DNA of 64,000 nt. Source: Chloroflexota bacterium (lineage in GTDB: Bacteria > Chloroflexota > Anaerolineae > Anaerolineales > Villigracilaceae). Positions 1 to 7,935 of the stretch are shown piece after piece. Below the pieces are notes generated by a model. It was given only the letters and a program-made list of their open reading frames with translations. It was not told where the DNA came from and ran no database searches. The DNA is taken from the NCBI GenBank assembly GCA_016234555.1, contig JACRBJ010000087.1, positions 62,001 to 126,000 of the forward strand, written 5' to 3'. How positions within the stretch are numbered: the stretch's first letter is position 1; each line of letters starts with the position of its first letter. Position numbers and translations under genes: made by a program.

Positions 1-279
1 AGTGAGATGCTATTCGACGTTGCTTCACCCGTCGGGGTGAGGGTCGCCAACAAAAAAGTAGTCGAAAGCTCCGGTCTGGACGAAAAATCCCACCTGAAGT
101 GGGGACCGGAAAACAAAAAGGTCATCCCCGCCTGGGATTCGAGAATCAAGATCGTCGGCACGCACTATTATTTCCGCACCCTGCGCCTCAGCCCGCGGAA
201 TATCCTGATGGGCGCGTTGTCCGATTATCTGGGAATCCAATACATGCTGCATCTTAAATTAGGAAAGCCGTCGACATGA
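1..279 (+). CDS. C-terminal part of a probable SAM-dependent methyltransferase (LCM/TcmP-like)
   Basis: The reading frame is open to the left edge of the window, so this is probably the 3' end of a longer gene. The first internal ATG is at position 7. Visible are the segment FDVASPVGVRVANK and, later, LKWGPENKKVIPAWDSRIK, which resemble the C-terminal part of leucine carboxyl methyltransferase/polyketide O-methyltransferase-type proteins, where a W-G-x(n)-W-D-x-R-I stretch precedes a final strand. This is family resemblance from memory, and the SAM-binding motifs would lie outside the window. The stop codon overlaps the start of the next gene in an ATGA arrangement, so the two are likely translationally coupled. 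A stand-alone small protein of about 90 residues is the alternative. Confidence 0.45.
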   Translation, partial: SEMLFDVASPVGVRVANKKVVESSGLDEKSHLKWGPENKKVIPAWDSRIKIVGTHYYFRTLRLSPRNILMGALSDYLGIQYMLHLKLGKPST

Positions 280-878
280 CCTGGTATGTACTTCGCCATG
301 CTGAAAAAGAGCAGGGGGATTTTCACAACCCGCAGTTGAAACATCAAGACCAGCCGCTCAGCGCGAGGGGGAAGCAGGACGCCCAAAAACTGGCCAGCTT
401 GTTTGCCGACAAACCGATTGCCGCAATCTACGTCAGCGCCTACCAGCGGACGTGGCAAACCGCCGCAAATGTGGCGGAGCATCTGCAACTGACTCCTATG
501 GTTGATTCCCGTTTGAATGAGATTGACAACGGTCTGGTGGATGAGATGACGGAGCGGGAATTCGAGCAAGCCTACCCCGAAGTTTGGAAGGCATACGTGG
601 CGCGGACGGCTGATTTTCGTTTCCCGGGCGGCGAAAACGGGACGGAGGTTCAGGCTCGGGTGAAGGATTTCTTCGACGAGAAATTGCTCCAGCACAAGGA
701 CGCCGACCTCCTGATCGTCAGCCACGACGGCTGGATTCGGCAAATGATGTGCCACGTGCTGGGACTGCCCGTTTACCGGCGGGGTGACTTCCGTGTCAAC
801 TTTTGCGGTCTGACAGAGTTGCAATATCAGGAAAAGATTGGGCGCTGGAGACTAATCCGCTTCAATCAGAGTTGGTAG
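276..878 (+). CDS. Histidine phosphatase superfamily protein (phosphoglycerate-mutase-like)
   Basis: A 200-residue cytosolic protein with the branch-1 histidine phosphatase signature. The phosphorylated histidine lies in YVLRHAEKE (residues 4-12), an arginine follows in SAYQRTWQTA (residues 54-63), and the second catalytic histidine is in VSHDGWIRQMM near residue 150. The family removes phosphate through a phosphohistidine intermediate; the substrate cannot be read from sequence (sugar phosphates, SixA-like phosphohistidine and others are possible). The ATG overlaps the stop of the preceding methyltransferase-like gene, which argues for co-expression. Length is typical for the family. No membrane segment or signal peptide is seen. 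Confidence 0.85.
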   Translation: MTWYVLRHAEKEQGDFHNPQLKHQDQPLSARGKQDAQKLASLFADKPIAAIYVSAYQRTWQTAANVAEHLQLTPMVDSRLNEIDNGLVDEMTEREFEQAYPEVWKAYVARTADFRFPGGENGTEVQARVKDFFDEKLLQHKDADLLIVSHDGWIRQMMCHVLGLPVYRRGDFRVNFCGLTELQYQEKIGRWRLIRFNQSW

Positions 879-924
879 GTCAAGCCAGGCGTTTTGTACA
901 TGGAAACTCTGGCTTTGTCATCGA

Positions 925-933
925 TGCTATAAT
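925..933 (+). promoter_or_regulatory. Putative extended -10 promoter element
   Basis: TGCTATAAT matches an extended -10 (TG-N-TATAAT) about 70 bp ahead of the membrane-anchored gene at 1002. No convincing -35 was identified, and extended -10 promoters do not need one. Position and match are seen in the sequence; activity is inferred. Confidence 0.4.
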
Positions 934-1001
934 TTGAACTATGGACCGCGGAAGTATTGTGAGTTGGGCGGTTATTTGCAAATTTATACCAAGAGAACAA
1001 A

Positions 1002-1658
1002 ATGAAAAACACCTCAAAAGGCATTGCCAAAAAAGATAAAGAAAATCAACAAGTCAGAGTCGTCGTTTTGATTTTTTTCGGTTTGTTTGTCATTGTTGCT
1101 GGATTATTATCAGCATCTGATCTGTTTGAAAAACGTACGCCAATCATTCCCTCATTGAGTAATAACTGGGATTTGCTGGAAACAAGCGCGCGCAAATGGC
1201 AGAGCGATGCCTATCTTACAAGCGTGACGATTGACCTCGGAAAAAAAGATGTTTATAAGTTTTCGGCGGAGTTCCATTCAAAGAATCTACCCAATTCCAT
1301 GTTTTTTGTTGGCATTACTTATTTGGGCGAAGTTAATACCATGCCGTATGATTTTCCGCCTTCGCAAGGTAGTGCGGCATCAGAGCCAATTTTTCGGAAA
1401 GATTGGGTAATTGATAGCCAGGAAGCATTGAAGATTTTCGCAAAGGATGAAATTGCAGCCTCATGTTTAGAGTCGTTTAATGGCTTGATTGAATTGGAAT
1501 TAACATCTAGTAGCACCTTTCGGATGTTTTTTGGCGAGAATCATACAACGGCTCCGATTTGGGTATTAACATTTTGGGGGTGTCCCGAAGATGGGAAAAC
1601 TACAGATTATTATTTAAATGCAAAGACTGGAGAAATAGTTGATCGAGACACTAAATAA
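1002..1658 (+). CDS. Membrane-anchored hypothetical protein
   Basis: A 218-residue protein of unknown function. A lysine-rich N-terminus (residues 1-20) is followed by one hydrophobic segment around residues 23-41 (VVVLIFFGLFVIVAGLL), so the remaining ~175 residues probably face outside. The exported part has two cysteines and no catalytic motif that I recognise. The C-terminus (YYLNAKTGEIVDRDT) resembles the end of a PepSY-like or related extracytoplasmic domain, but that is weak. Local base composition is more AT-rich than the flanking genes. An extended -10 lies about 70 bp upstream. The gene is convergent with the glycosyltransferase that follows. Confidence 0.6.
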   Translation: MKNTSKGIAKKDKENQQVRVVVLIFFGLFVIVAGLLSASDLFEKRTPIIPSLSNNWDLLETSARKWQSDAYLTSVTIDLGKKDVYKFSAEFHSKNLPNSMFFVGITYLGEVNTMPYDFPPSQGSAASEPIFRKDWVIDSQEALKIFAKDEIAASCLESFNGLIELELTSSSTFRMFFGENHTTAPIWVLTFWGCPEDGKTTDYYLNAKTGEIVDRDTK

Positions 1659-1751
1659 AAACCACCCAACAAAGAGTTCTCAGAAACCATCCCGTCCTGA
1701 GTAGGTTCAGGCGTTGAGCCTGAATAAGAAATCAGAACGCGAAGCCAGCTT

Positions 1752-2999
1752 TCAGCGAACCTTCGCCATCAGTTCCCGATACATCTCAACCATCTGCGCC
1801 GCGATCTTTCCCCAGGCGTAGTTCAAGGCATATTGGGCGGCATCCGAACCCATCGTTTCGCGCAGGTGGGAATCTCCCAACAGGTGAGACAATTTATCGC
1901 ACAAAGCGGCGGGGTCGCTGTCGGGGATGGTGTAGCCCGTCCGCCCGTCCTGCACCAGATAGCCGAGTCCGCCCACCTCCGAGGCGACGACCGGGGTCCC
2001 GCAAGCCATCGCCTCCAGCGCCACCATCCCAAACGACTCGTACAACGAAGGCATCACCAGCACCTCCGCCGCCGAATAGTAATAGGGCAGGGTGTCCTGT
2101 CCGCGCTTGCCGAGGAAAACCACCATGCGTTCCATGCACAGGTCATCGCACAGCTTTTGCAGGCGCGCCATTTCCTCGGACATGTTTTCGGGCAGGGCAT
2201 CGGGTTCGCCGCCGATGATCGCCAGATGGACGGGACGATGCAATCTTTGGATGTCCGGGCAGGATACGGCATGGATCAGGGTGTCCACGCCTTTGAGCGG
2301 CTCGATGCGCCCAACGAACAAAACCATGCGGTCTTCGGACTTTAATCCAATGAACTGTTTCGCCTCGTCGGCGGGGATGGGATAGAAATGACAGGTATCC
2401 ACTCCCGGCGGGATGATGATCATCTTGCCGTCGCTGGCATGGTACAAAAATCGGAGCTGGGTCTTTTCAGCCAGAGTGGCGACCACGATCCGATCTGCGC
2501 GACGCAGCACCCGTCTCTCCCCTTTGAGACGATCCTCGTCCGCCCGCTCGCTGTCTGATCGCGCGACCCGGTTCTTCATCTCGCCCAAAGTGTGGAACAT
2601 GTGGACGATGGGCGTCCCGCCCCAGGCGTCGCTCAACATTTCCGCCGCCAGTCCGGACATCCAGTAGTGGCTGTGGATTACGTCGTAGGTGATTCCCTTT
2701 TCCGCCGCAAATTGTTTGATGCCTTCGGCGAATTCAGGAATGTAGTTGGCGATCTCGCCTTTGGATTTGGGTGTCTCCGGTCCGGCGGGAACATGTACCA
2801 CGCGATTGCCGAACCCCAACTCGTGGACGACGTGCGGCACGTGTTCATCCTGCGAGCGGGTGAAAACATCCACGTGGATACCCATCCGCCCCAACTCGCG
2901 CGTCAGGTCGCGGACGTAGACGTTCATCCCGCCGGTGTCCTTGCCGCCCAAAGTCGCCAGCGGGCAGGTGTGATAAGAAAGCATGGCAATACGAAGCAT
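1752..2999 (-). CDS. GT4 family glycosyltransferase (MshA/sucrose-phosphate-synthase-like)
   Basis: A 415-residue GT-B fold glycosyltransferase. The N-terminal half holds the acceptor-domain pattern GGMNVYVRDLTREL (about residues 23-36) and the HSHYW motif near residue 110. The C-terminal half carries FVGRIEPLKG and the donor-binding E-x7-E pattern ESFGMVALEAMACGTP. The N-terminal GGMNVYV stretch is typical of the MshA (D-inositol-3-phosphate glycosyltransferase) and sucrose-phosphate-synthase-related branch, so a nucleotide-sugar-dependent transfer to inositol phosphate or a sugar phosphate is plausible, but the acceptor is not proven. The gene is convergent with the membrane protein gene on the other side and divergent from tRNA-Thr. 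Confidence 0.85.
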   Translation of the reverse strand: MLRIAMLSYHTCPLATLGGKDTGGMNVYVRDLTRELGRMGIHVDVFTRSQDEHVPHVVHELGFGNRVVHVPAGPETPKSKGEIANYIPEFAEGIKQFAAEKGITYDVIHSHYWMSGLAAEMLSDAWGGTPIVHMFHTLGEMKNRVARSDSERADEDRLKGERRVLRRADRIVVATLAEKTQLRFLYHASDGKMIIIPPGVDTCHFYPIPADEAKQFIGLKSEDRMVLFVGRIEPLKGVDTLIHAVSCPDIQRLHRPVHLAIIGGEPDALPENMSEEMARLQKLCDDLCMERMVVFLGKRGQDTLPYYYSAAEVLVMPSLYESFGMVALEAMACGTPVVASEVGGLGYLVQDGRTGYTIPDSDPAALCDKLSHLLGDSHLRETMGSDAAQYALNYAWGKIAAQMVEMYRELMAKVR

Positions 3000-3115
3000 G
3001 GTTTGATTTCCGATTTAGGGTTTTGGATTGGCTGCGCCAGAGATTAGACAACGTGAAATGCGGAAAACTTGCGGGTTTAATCGTAATCCTGTATAATCCC
3101 GCCCGCTGAAAAAAC

Positions 3116-3188
3116 GCCACCATAGCTCAGCTGGTAGAGCGAGCGATTCGTAATCGCTAGGTCGCGGGTTCGTATCCCGCTGGTGGCT
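3116..3188 (+). tRNA. tRNA-Thr (anticodon CGT)
   Basis: A complete cloverleaf can be drawn. The acceptor stem GCCACCA pairs with TGGTGGC, the D-arm is GCTC...GAGC, the anticodon stem AGCGA/TCGCT encloses the loop TTCGTAA, and the T-arm GCGGG/CCCGC has loop TTCGTAT. Anticodon CGT reads ACG threonine codons. The discriminator base is T, and CCA is not encoded. A strong hairpin terminator follows about 40 bp downstream. Confidence 0.95.
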
Positions 3189-3225
3189 CAAAAAGCAGAC
3201 CTCCGAGAAGAGAGTCGCCTGCAAG

Positions 3226-3259
3226 AAAACTCCGAGATTTCAAAAATCTCGGAGTTTTT
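3226..3259. terminator. Bidirectional hairpin terminator after tRNA-Thr and AOR
   Basis: The stem AAACTCCGAGATTT pairs with AAATCTCGGAGTTT across a very short loop, followed by a T run on the plus strand and preceded by an A run that serves as a T run on the minus strand. It sits between the tRNA (plus) and the 3' end of the aldehyde oxidoreductase gene (minus), so it probably ends both transcripts. Confidence 0.8.
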
Positions 3260-3264
3260 GTATT

Positions 3265-4995
3265 TCATTCGATCCCGTCGTAGATGTGATCGAGCACTTC
3301 GTCGCTCACGTCGAAGACCGAGCCGTTTTCGGGGATTGGCTCCTTCGTCATCCATTCGGGGATGCGGTCATCCTTGGCGGTGAAGCCCGCGCGGCGGTTG
3401 AACTCGCGTTCCATCTTGATGGTCTGTTTGCCCAATTCTTGCAGGATGTTATCGGGCAGGTCGTCCCAGCCGTAACGCGCCGCAAGTAGACGTTTGACCA
3501 CACCGTTGGGTGCAGTTGCGTATCCGAAGCCCGCGAAGATGCACGCGCCGAGCGTGTCGTAACCCGCCATATTCAACTGGGCGTTGAGGGAAACGTCGCG
3601 CTGCACCGTCGGGTCGAGATGGTTGACCTGGGCGCGGATGGTCAAGCCTGAGGTGTGATCCGCTCCCTGCGGGGTGGTGGCGTAGGTGACGCCCGTCCCC
3701 TTAATCGAGCGCGGCTCATAGGCAGACATCGCCTGCCGCTTCACACAAGGCACGTGGATGATGTTGTACTCGTCGCCCATATCCGCCGCGCCGTCACCAA
3801 GTTTGCGCCCCAGTTTCGTCCCCTGCCGCATTTCGTCGATCAGCTTCAGGGCGTCGTCGCCGTTGCCCCAGCGCATGAGTCCCGCTTCGGCGGCAACGCC
3901 CAACGCCGCGCCGATTTCAATCGTATCGAGACCCAGGTCGTTGACATGCCAGTTCAGCCGCCCGATGACATCCAGCGAATCGATGTCGAGGTTGGTGCCC
4001 ATCAAGCCGACGGTCTCATATTCCAGCGGGGAGACGATGACCTTGCCATCTTCACCGCCGAAGACATTCGAACATTTGATGGTACAGCCTGCCATGCAGG
4101 CATGGGACGGGTCGGATGGTTTGCCGCGATTCAGGATGAACTCACGCATGGTTTCGCCGCTGATCTTTTCCACGTCGTAAAAAGTTCCGCGTGAAAAATT
4201 ATGCGTGGGCAAGGCAGAAAAATGTTGCGTCATCTGCGGCATGGCTTGCGTGCCATAATCCCGATAGGTGATGGATTGCGGATGCTCCATGACGGATTTG
4301 GTGAAATCCTTTTGTGCGATCTTGAACGCCTCTGGATCGGCGATGGCTGGCTTCTGTCCCCCGGCATGATCGAACACGACGGCTTTCAATCCCTTCGCGC
4401 CCATCACTGCGCCGAGTCCTCCGCGGGCTGCGATGCGCGAGGGTATTCTGTCCTTGTCCAAATTCTGGATTCCCGCAGACTTCATCCGCATTTCGCCGCC
4501 GGGTCCAATCAGCGCGATGGCAACCTTGTCGCCATATCTCGCCACCAACTTTGCCGCGGTTTCATACACGCCAAGCCCAGCGAGATCGTCCGCCTTTACC
4601 CACTTCGCACCGTCAGTCAGGGAAAGATGCAGAACCCAGTACCCCGCTTCCGTCGGCTGGTCTTCGATGATGAGCGCCTTGATGCCCATGTGTGCCATGT
4701 GCAGACCCGTCCGCCCGCCCGCGTTGGCTTCCTTGATTCCACCTGTCAGCGGGGACTTACCGCCGATGGAAATTCTATCTGTGGACGAGAGCATGTGTCC
4801 GACCAGCAAGCCAGGAGCAAAAATAAGTTTATTCTTCACGCCGAGCGGGTCGCATTTTGCATCCACTTCGTCGAGCATGATTCGGGTCAGCAGTCCGCGC
4901 CCGCCGAGGCGTTGCCAGGTTTCGGGTACGGGTTCACGTTTCAATTCCTGTGTGCGGACGTTAATACGCCAGATCTGGGGATTATATTCAGCCAT
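3265..4995 (-). CDS. Aldehyde:ferredoxin oxidoreductase family protein (AOR 1)
   Basis: A 576-residue member of the tungsten/molybdenum-pterin AOR family, which oxidises aldehydes to acids and passes electrons to ferredoxin in the cytoplasm. The N-terminal domain (residues 1-200) has the family pattern GGRGLLTRIM and SIGGKSPLTGG, which line the bis-pterin cofactor. The [4Fe-4S] ligands appear as CMAGCTIKC, spaced C-x3-C-x3-C, near residues 300-308. The distal cysteine sits in the D-x2-G-x-C motif (DTLGAC). The classic Pyrococcus enzyme spaces the first pair C-x2-C, so the spacing here is slightly different. It is the last gene of the minus-strand amino-acid-catabolism cluster, next to two aminotransferases that could supply the keto acid or aldehyde. 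The natural substrate cannot be read from sequence. Confidence 0.88.
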   Translation of the reverse strand: MAEYNPQIWRINVRTQELKREPVPETWQRLGGRGLLTRIMLDEVDAKCDPLGVKNKLIFAPGLLVGHMLSSTDRISIGGKSPLTGGIKEANAGGRTGLHMAHMGIKALIIEDQPTEAGYWVLHLSLTDGAKWVKADDLAGLGVYETAAKLVARYGDKVAIALIGPGGEMRMKSAGIQNLDKDRIPSRIAARGGLGAVMGAKGLKAVVFDHAGGQKPAIADPEAFKIAQKDFTKSVMEHPQSITYRDYGTQAMPQMTQHFSALPTHNFSRGTFYDVEKISGETMREFILNRGKPSDPSHACMAGCTIKCSNVFGGEDGKVIVSPLEYETVGLMGTNLDIDSLDVIGRLNWHVNDLGLDTIEIGAALGVAAEAGLMRWGNGDDALKLIDEMRQGTKLGRKLGDGAADMGDEYNIIHVPCVKRQAMSAYEPRSIKGTGVTYATTPQGADHTSGLTIRAQVNHLDPTVQRDVSLNAQLNMAGYDTLGACIFAGFGYATAPNGVVKRLLAARYGWDDLPDNILQELGKQTIKMEREFNRRAGFTAKDDRIPEWMTKEPIPENGSVFDVSDEVLDHIYDGIE

Positions 4996-5052
4996 TTATT
5001 TGTCTCCTGTGAACAGGATTATAGTTACTTTGTTTTCAAAAAGTTTGCAAAT

Positions 5053-5108
5053 CTGGAGTTAAGGAGCTTGCTCCTTGCACATCCGACAGCAAGCTGTTGG
5101 ATTCCAGA
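5053..5108. repeat. Hairpin-rich spacer between aminotransferase and AOR 1
   Basis: Two small palindromes lie side by side: AAGGAGCTTGCTCCTT and TCCGACAGC-AA-GCTGTTGGA, inside a weaker outer pair ATCTGGA/TTCCAGA. They sit in the minus-strand transcript between the aminotransferase stop and the AOR start. There is no T run, so an mRNA-processing or stability element (REP-like) is more likely than a terminator. Confidence 0.5.
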
Positions 5109-5109
5109 A

Positions 5110-6465
5110 TTATCCAAACAACGAAACCACCGCTTCCCTGAATACCTTCGTGTGATAGTCCACATCTTCTTTTGTGGTATCGGGCGAGATGAGCGCCATG
5201 TTGTGAAAGGGGGTCATCAGGATGCCGCGATTGAGGGAGAAGAGGTGCATGTAGCGGTCGAGTTCGTGGTCGATTGCCGCAGCTGCTTCACCGCCATTCT
5301 TCGGCGGGGTCGGGCGGAACCAGTATTCGGAGCGGTTGCCAAGTCGTTTGACAATCCATGGCAGGTCGAACTCCTTGATGACACCTTCAACGCCCGCCGT
5401 GAATTGTTCCTGCAAGGCGATTGCCCGCTTGTAGAATTCCTCGGTGAGTACATGCTGGAAGGTGGCTTTCATCGCCGCAATAGACAGGGCGTTACCTGCC
5501 AACGTCCCGCCAATCCCACCGACATCCGCATCATCCAGATCGAGTTTTGCAGCAAAGGCTTTGGAAACTTCCTCCGTGAAGCCGTAAATCGCAGCGGGGA
5601 CGCCGCCAGCGATGGGCTTGCCCAAGGTCAGGAAATCAGGTTTGAGACCGTGCGCCATCGTGTACCCGCCAGGACCCGTGCAGATGGTATGAGTCTCGTC
5701 GATGATGAGATAAGTCCCATACTTGCGGGTCAGCTCGCGCAAGGCATCGTGGTAGCCAGGGTCGGGATGAATGATGCCGATGTTAGTCATCACAGGTTCA
5801 GCAAGGACGGCAGCAACGTCACGCGCAGAGAGAGCGGTTTCGAGCGCGGCAATATCGTTGAACTCGATGACCTTCGTCGTCTCAATCGGGTCAACCTGCG
5901 GACCCATATTGTTGGCACGGGAGCCTGGCGTGCCTTCTTCATCCAGCGTGATGAAGGTCTCGTCCACTGTGCCGTGGTAGCAGTAGTTGAAGATCAACAC
6001 CTTCGGGCGTCCTGTGATCATGCGCGCCATGCGAAGCACGAAACGGTTGGCATCGGTGGCGGTGAGGGCAAACTGCCAGTAAGGCAGACCAAAGCGGCGC
6101 TGGAGTTCCTCACCGACTTCGACCACGTCCTCGTACGGCAGCATGAGGGTGATGCCTTTTTCGATTTGCTCGCGGATGACTTTGAGCGTGGCTTCGGGAG
6201 CGTGTCCCGTCATTGCGCCTGTATCGCCGAGACAAAGGTCGAGGTACGAGTTGCCGTCCACGTCGGTGAAGTGCGCGCCCTTCGCCTGCTTGACAAAGAC
6301 GGGGAAAGAGCCAGCCCAACGCACCATCCACAACATCGGCACGCCGCCATCGAGAGACTTGCGCGCCCGCAGATATAGTTTGTAGGATTTGGGGTGATTC
6401 TTGCGGAAGAGTTCTTCTTCCTTTTTGAGAAGGGATTCGAGTTTTGAGCGGTCGAGAGTTTTCAT
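5110..6465 (-). CDS. Class III PLP-dependent aminotransferase (GSA-aminomutase-like)
   Basis: A fold-type I PLP enzyme of about 451 residues. Typical features are the GxxPEATL-type N-terminal region, IIDETHTIC with the cofactor-ring aspartate, and the Schiff-base lysine in LTLGKPIAGGVPAAI. It looks closest to glutamate-1-semialdehyde aminomutase relatives, many of which are amino-acid or beta-amino-acid aminotransferases. I place the start at 6465 rather than at the upstream in-frame ATG (6486), because a GGAGG ribosome-binding site lies 7 bases ahead of it. The spacing to the second aminotransferase upstream is only ~60 bp, consistent with an operon. The physiological substrate is unknown. 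The neighbouring Lrp regulator, permease and AOR suggest an amino acid used as carbon and energy source. Confidence 0.85.
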   Translation of the reverse strand: MKTLDRSKLESLLKKEEELFRKNHPKSYKLYLRARKSLDGGVPMLWMVRWAGSFPVFVKQAKGAHFTDVDGNSYLDLCLGDTGAMTGHAPEATLKVIREQIEKGITLMLPYEDVVEVGEELQRRFGLPYWQFALTATDANRFVLRMARMITGRPKVLIFNYCYHGTVDETFITLDEEGTPGSRANNMGPQVDPIETTKVIEFNDIAALETALSARDVAAVLAEPVMTNIGIIHPDPGYHDALRELTRKYGTYLIIDETHTICTGPGGYTMAHGLKPDFLTLGKPIAGGVPAAIYGFTEEVSKAFAAKLDLDDADVGGIGGTLAGNALSIAAMKATFQHVLTEEFYKRAIALQEQFTAGVEGVIKEFDLPWIVKRLGNRSEYWFRPTPPKNGGEAAAAIDHELDRYMHLFSLNRGILMTPFHNMALISPDTTKEDVDYHTKVFREAVVSLFG

Positions 6466-6525
6466 TTTGAATCCTCCATTTGTCAAAAGTCAAAAGCCAC
6501 AGGACTTTCTACTTTTGACCTTCGA

Positions 6526-7812
6526 CTACTTGATATTTTCCTTCAACGCTTCGCCGAAAATCCTCAAACCGTCGTTGATTTGCCCGGACGTGACGTTGAG
6601 CGGCGGAATCCAGCGCAGGACGTTGTCATAGGTTCCACAGGAGAGTAATAACAAACCTTTCTCCTCAGCGGAGTGGACAATATCCTTGACCAGTTGCTTG
6701 GCTTTTGCCTGGCTCTTGTCCACGATGAATTCGGTGCCAACCATGAGTCCCAGTCCACGCACATCGCCGATTTGCGAGTACTCTTCCTGATATTTTCGCA
6801 GACCCGTCATCAACTGGATGCCGCGTTCTGCCGCATTCTCCAGCATCTTTTCTTCGCGCATGGCTTTGATGGTGGCAACGCCAGCGGCGCAAGCTACCGC
6901 GTTTCCGCCGTAAGTCCCACCAATGGAGCCGACGTCCAACTTCTTCATGATCTCGGTGCGGCTGAACACAGCCGAGATCGGCATTCCAGAGGCGATGCCT
7001 TTGGCGGCGGTGATGATGTCGGGGACGACGCCAAAATGTTCGAAGGCAAACCATTTGCCCGTGCGGCCAAATCCCGATTGGACTTCGTCGAAGATGAGCA
7101 GAATGCCGTGCTTATCGCAAAGTTCGCGCAGCGCCTTCATAAACGAAGCGGGCGGCACGATGTATCCGCCTTCGCCCATTACCGATTCAATCAAAATGGC
7201 GGCGGTGTCCTTGGGGGCGGTCTGCGATACGAGCAGATACTCAAGCTGTTCCAACGCATACGCGGAAGCTTGCTCTTCGCTCATGCCAAGTTTGAAGGCA
7301 TACGGAAACGGCGAGACATAAATACCCGCTGGCAGGGGACCAAATCCCGTACGATAGCCTGTTTTGGAGGTGGTCAGTGCCATCGTGGCGTGAGTCCGCC
7401 CGTGGAAGGAGCCATTGAAGACAATGATGTTCTGCCTGCCCGTGGCGGCTTTCGCAATTTTGACCGCATTCTCCAATGCTTCCGCGCCAGAGTTGGCAAA
7501 GTAGAAGCTATCAATCGAAGGCGGGACAACCTTGCGGAGTTCTTCGATGAGTTGCAGCATGGGCTTGTGGATGACGATGTTCGCCTGCGCGTGCAGGAAC
7601 AGTCCCGCCTGCTCGCGGACGGCTGCCACAACCTTCGGGTGGCAATGCCCCGTGTTGGTCACGCCGATGCCGCAGGTGAAGTCGAGCAGCTTTTTGCCAT
7701 CGTCGGTGTAGATGTACGAACCCTCGGCATGGTCGGCGACAAAATTGAAGATGCGACTCCACGCGGGGGTCATGTGGGGGAAGTTATCGGTATATAGCTT
7801 ATTTTCTGACAT
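6526..7812 (-). CDS. Class III aminotransferase (4-aminobutyrate/acetylornithine aminotransferase-like)
   Basis: A 428-residue PLP enzyme. SFHGRTHATMALT is the typical omega-aminotransferase stretch, LLIFDEVQSGFGRTG carries the aspartate that contacts the PLP ring nitrogen, and TAAKGIASGMPISAV holds the Schiff-base lysine. These patterns fit GabT-type enzymes that move the terminal amino group of an omega-amino acid (GABA, aminovalerate, ornithine) to 2-oxoglutarate, yielding a semialdehyde. A semialdehyde product would make the flanking aldehyde:ferredoxin oxidoreductases a logical next step; that link is inference. A large nested palindrome lies just upstream, between this gene and AOR 2. 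Confidence 0.87.
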   Translation of the reverse strand: MSENKLYTDNFPHMTPAWSRIFNFVADHAEGSYIYTDDGKKLLDFTCGIGVTNTGHCHPKVVAAVREQAGLFLHAQANIVIHKPMLQLIEELRKVVPPSIDSFYFANSGAEALENAVKIAKAATGRQNIIVFNGSFHGRTHATMALTTSKTGYRTGFGPLPAGIYVSPFPYAFKLGMSEEQASAYALEQLEYLLVSQTAPKDTAAILIESVMGEGGYIVPPASFMKALRELCDKHGILLIFDEVQSGFGRTGKWFAFEHFGVVPDIITAAKGIASGMPISAVFSRTEIMKKLDVGSIGGTYGGNAVACAAGVATIKAMREEKMLENAAERGIQLMTGLRKYQEEYSQIGDVRGLGLMVGTEFIVDKSQAKAKQLVKDIVHSAEEKGLLLLSCGTYDNVLRWIPPLNVTSGQINDGLRIFGEALKENIK

Positions 7813-7835
7813 GGTTACCTTCAGGGTAGATGATA

Positions 7836-7928
7836 ATTGGTAATTTATGAAGGTGATAGTCCCACTAAGTTTTCCGAAACAATTGGGGATGGGATTTATC
7901 TTCCCATCCCCAATTACAAATTACCAAT
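7836..7928. repeat. Nested palindrome between AOR 2 and the aminotransferase gene
   Basis: The outer inverted repeat ATTGGTAATTT (7836-7846) matches AAATTACCAAT (7918-7928) exactly. The inner 14-bp stem AATTGGGGATGGGA (7881-7894) matches TCCCATCCCCAATT (7902-7915) exactly. It lies in the minus-strand intergenic spacer, with AOR 2 upstream and the aminotransferase start at 7812. No T run directly follows, so it may be an attenuator, an mRNA-stability hairpin or a mobile palindromic repeat. Confidence 0.6.
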
Positions 7929-7935
7929 CTCAATG

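Noticed and set aside
4201..6378. Very long open frame (725 codons) on the plus strand
   Set aside because: It is antisense to AOR 1 and an aminotransferase, both with clear motifs, and its translation has no recognisable domain; a shadow caused by GC-rich codon bias.
6673..7797. 374-codon open frame on the plus strand
   Set aside because: Antisense to the GabT-like gene; composition and low-complexity translation indicate a shadow frame.
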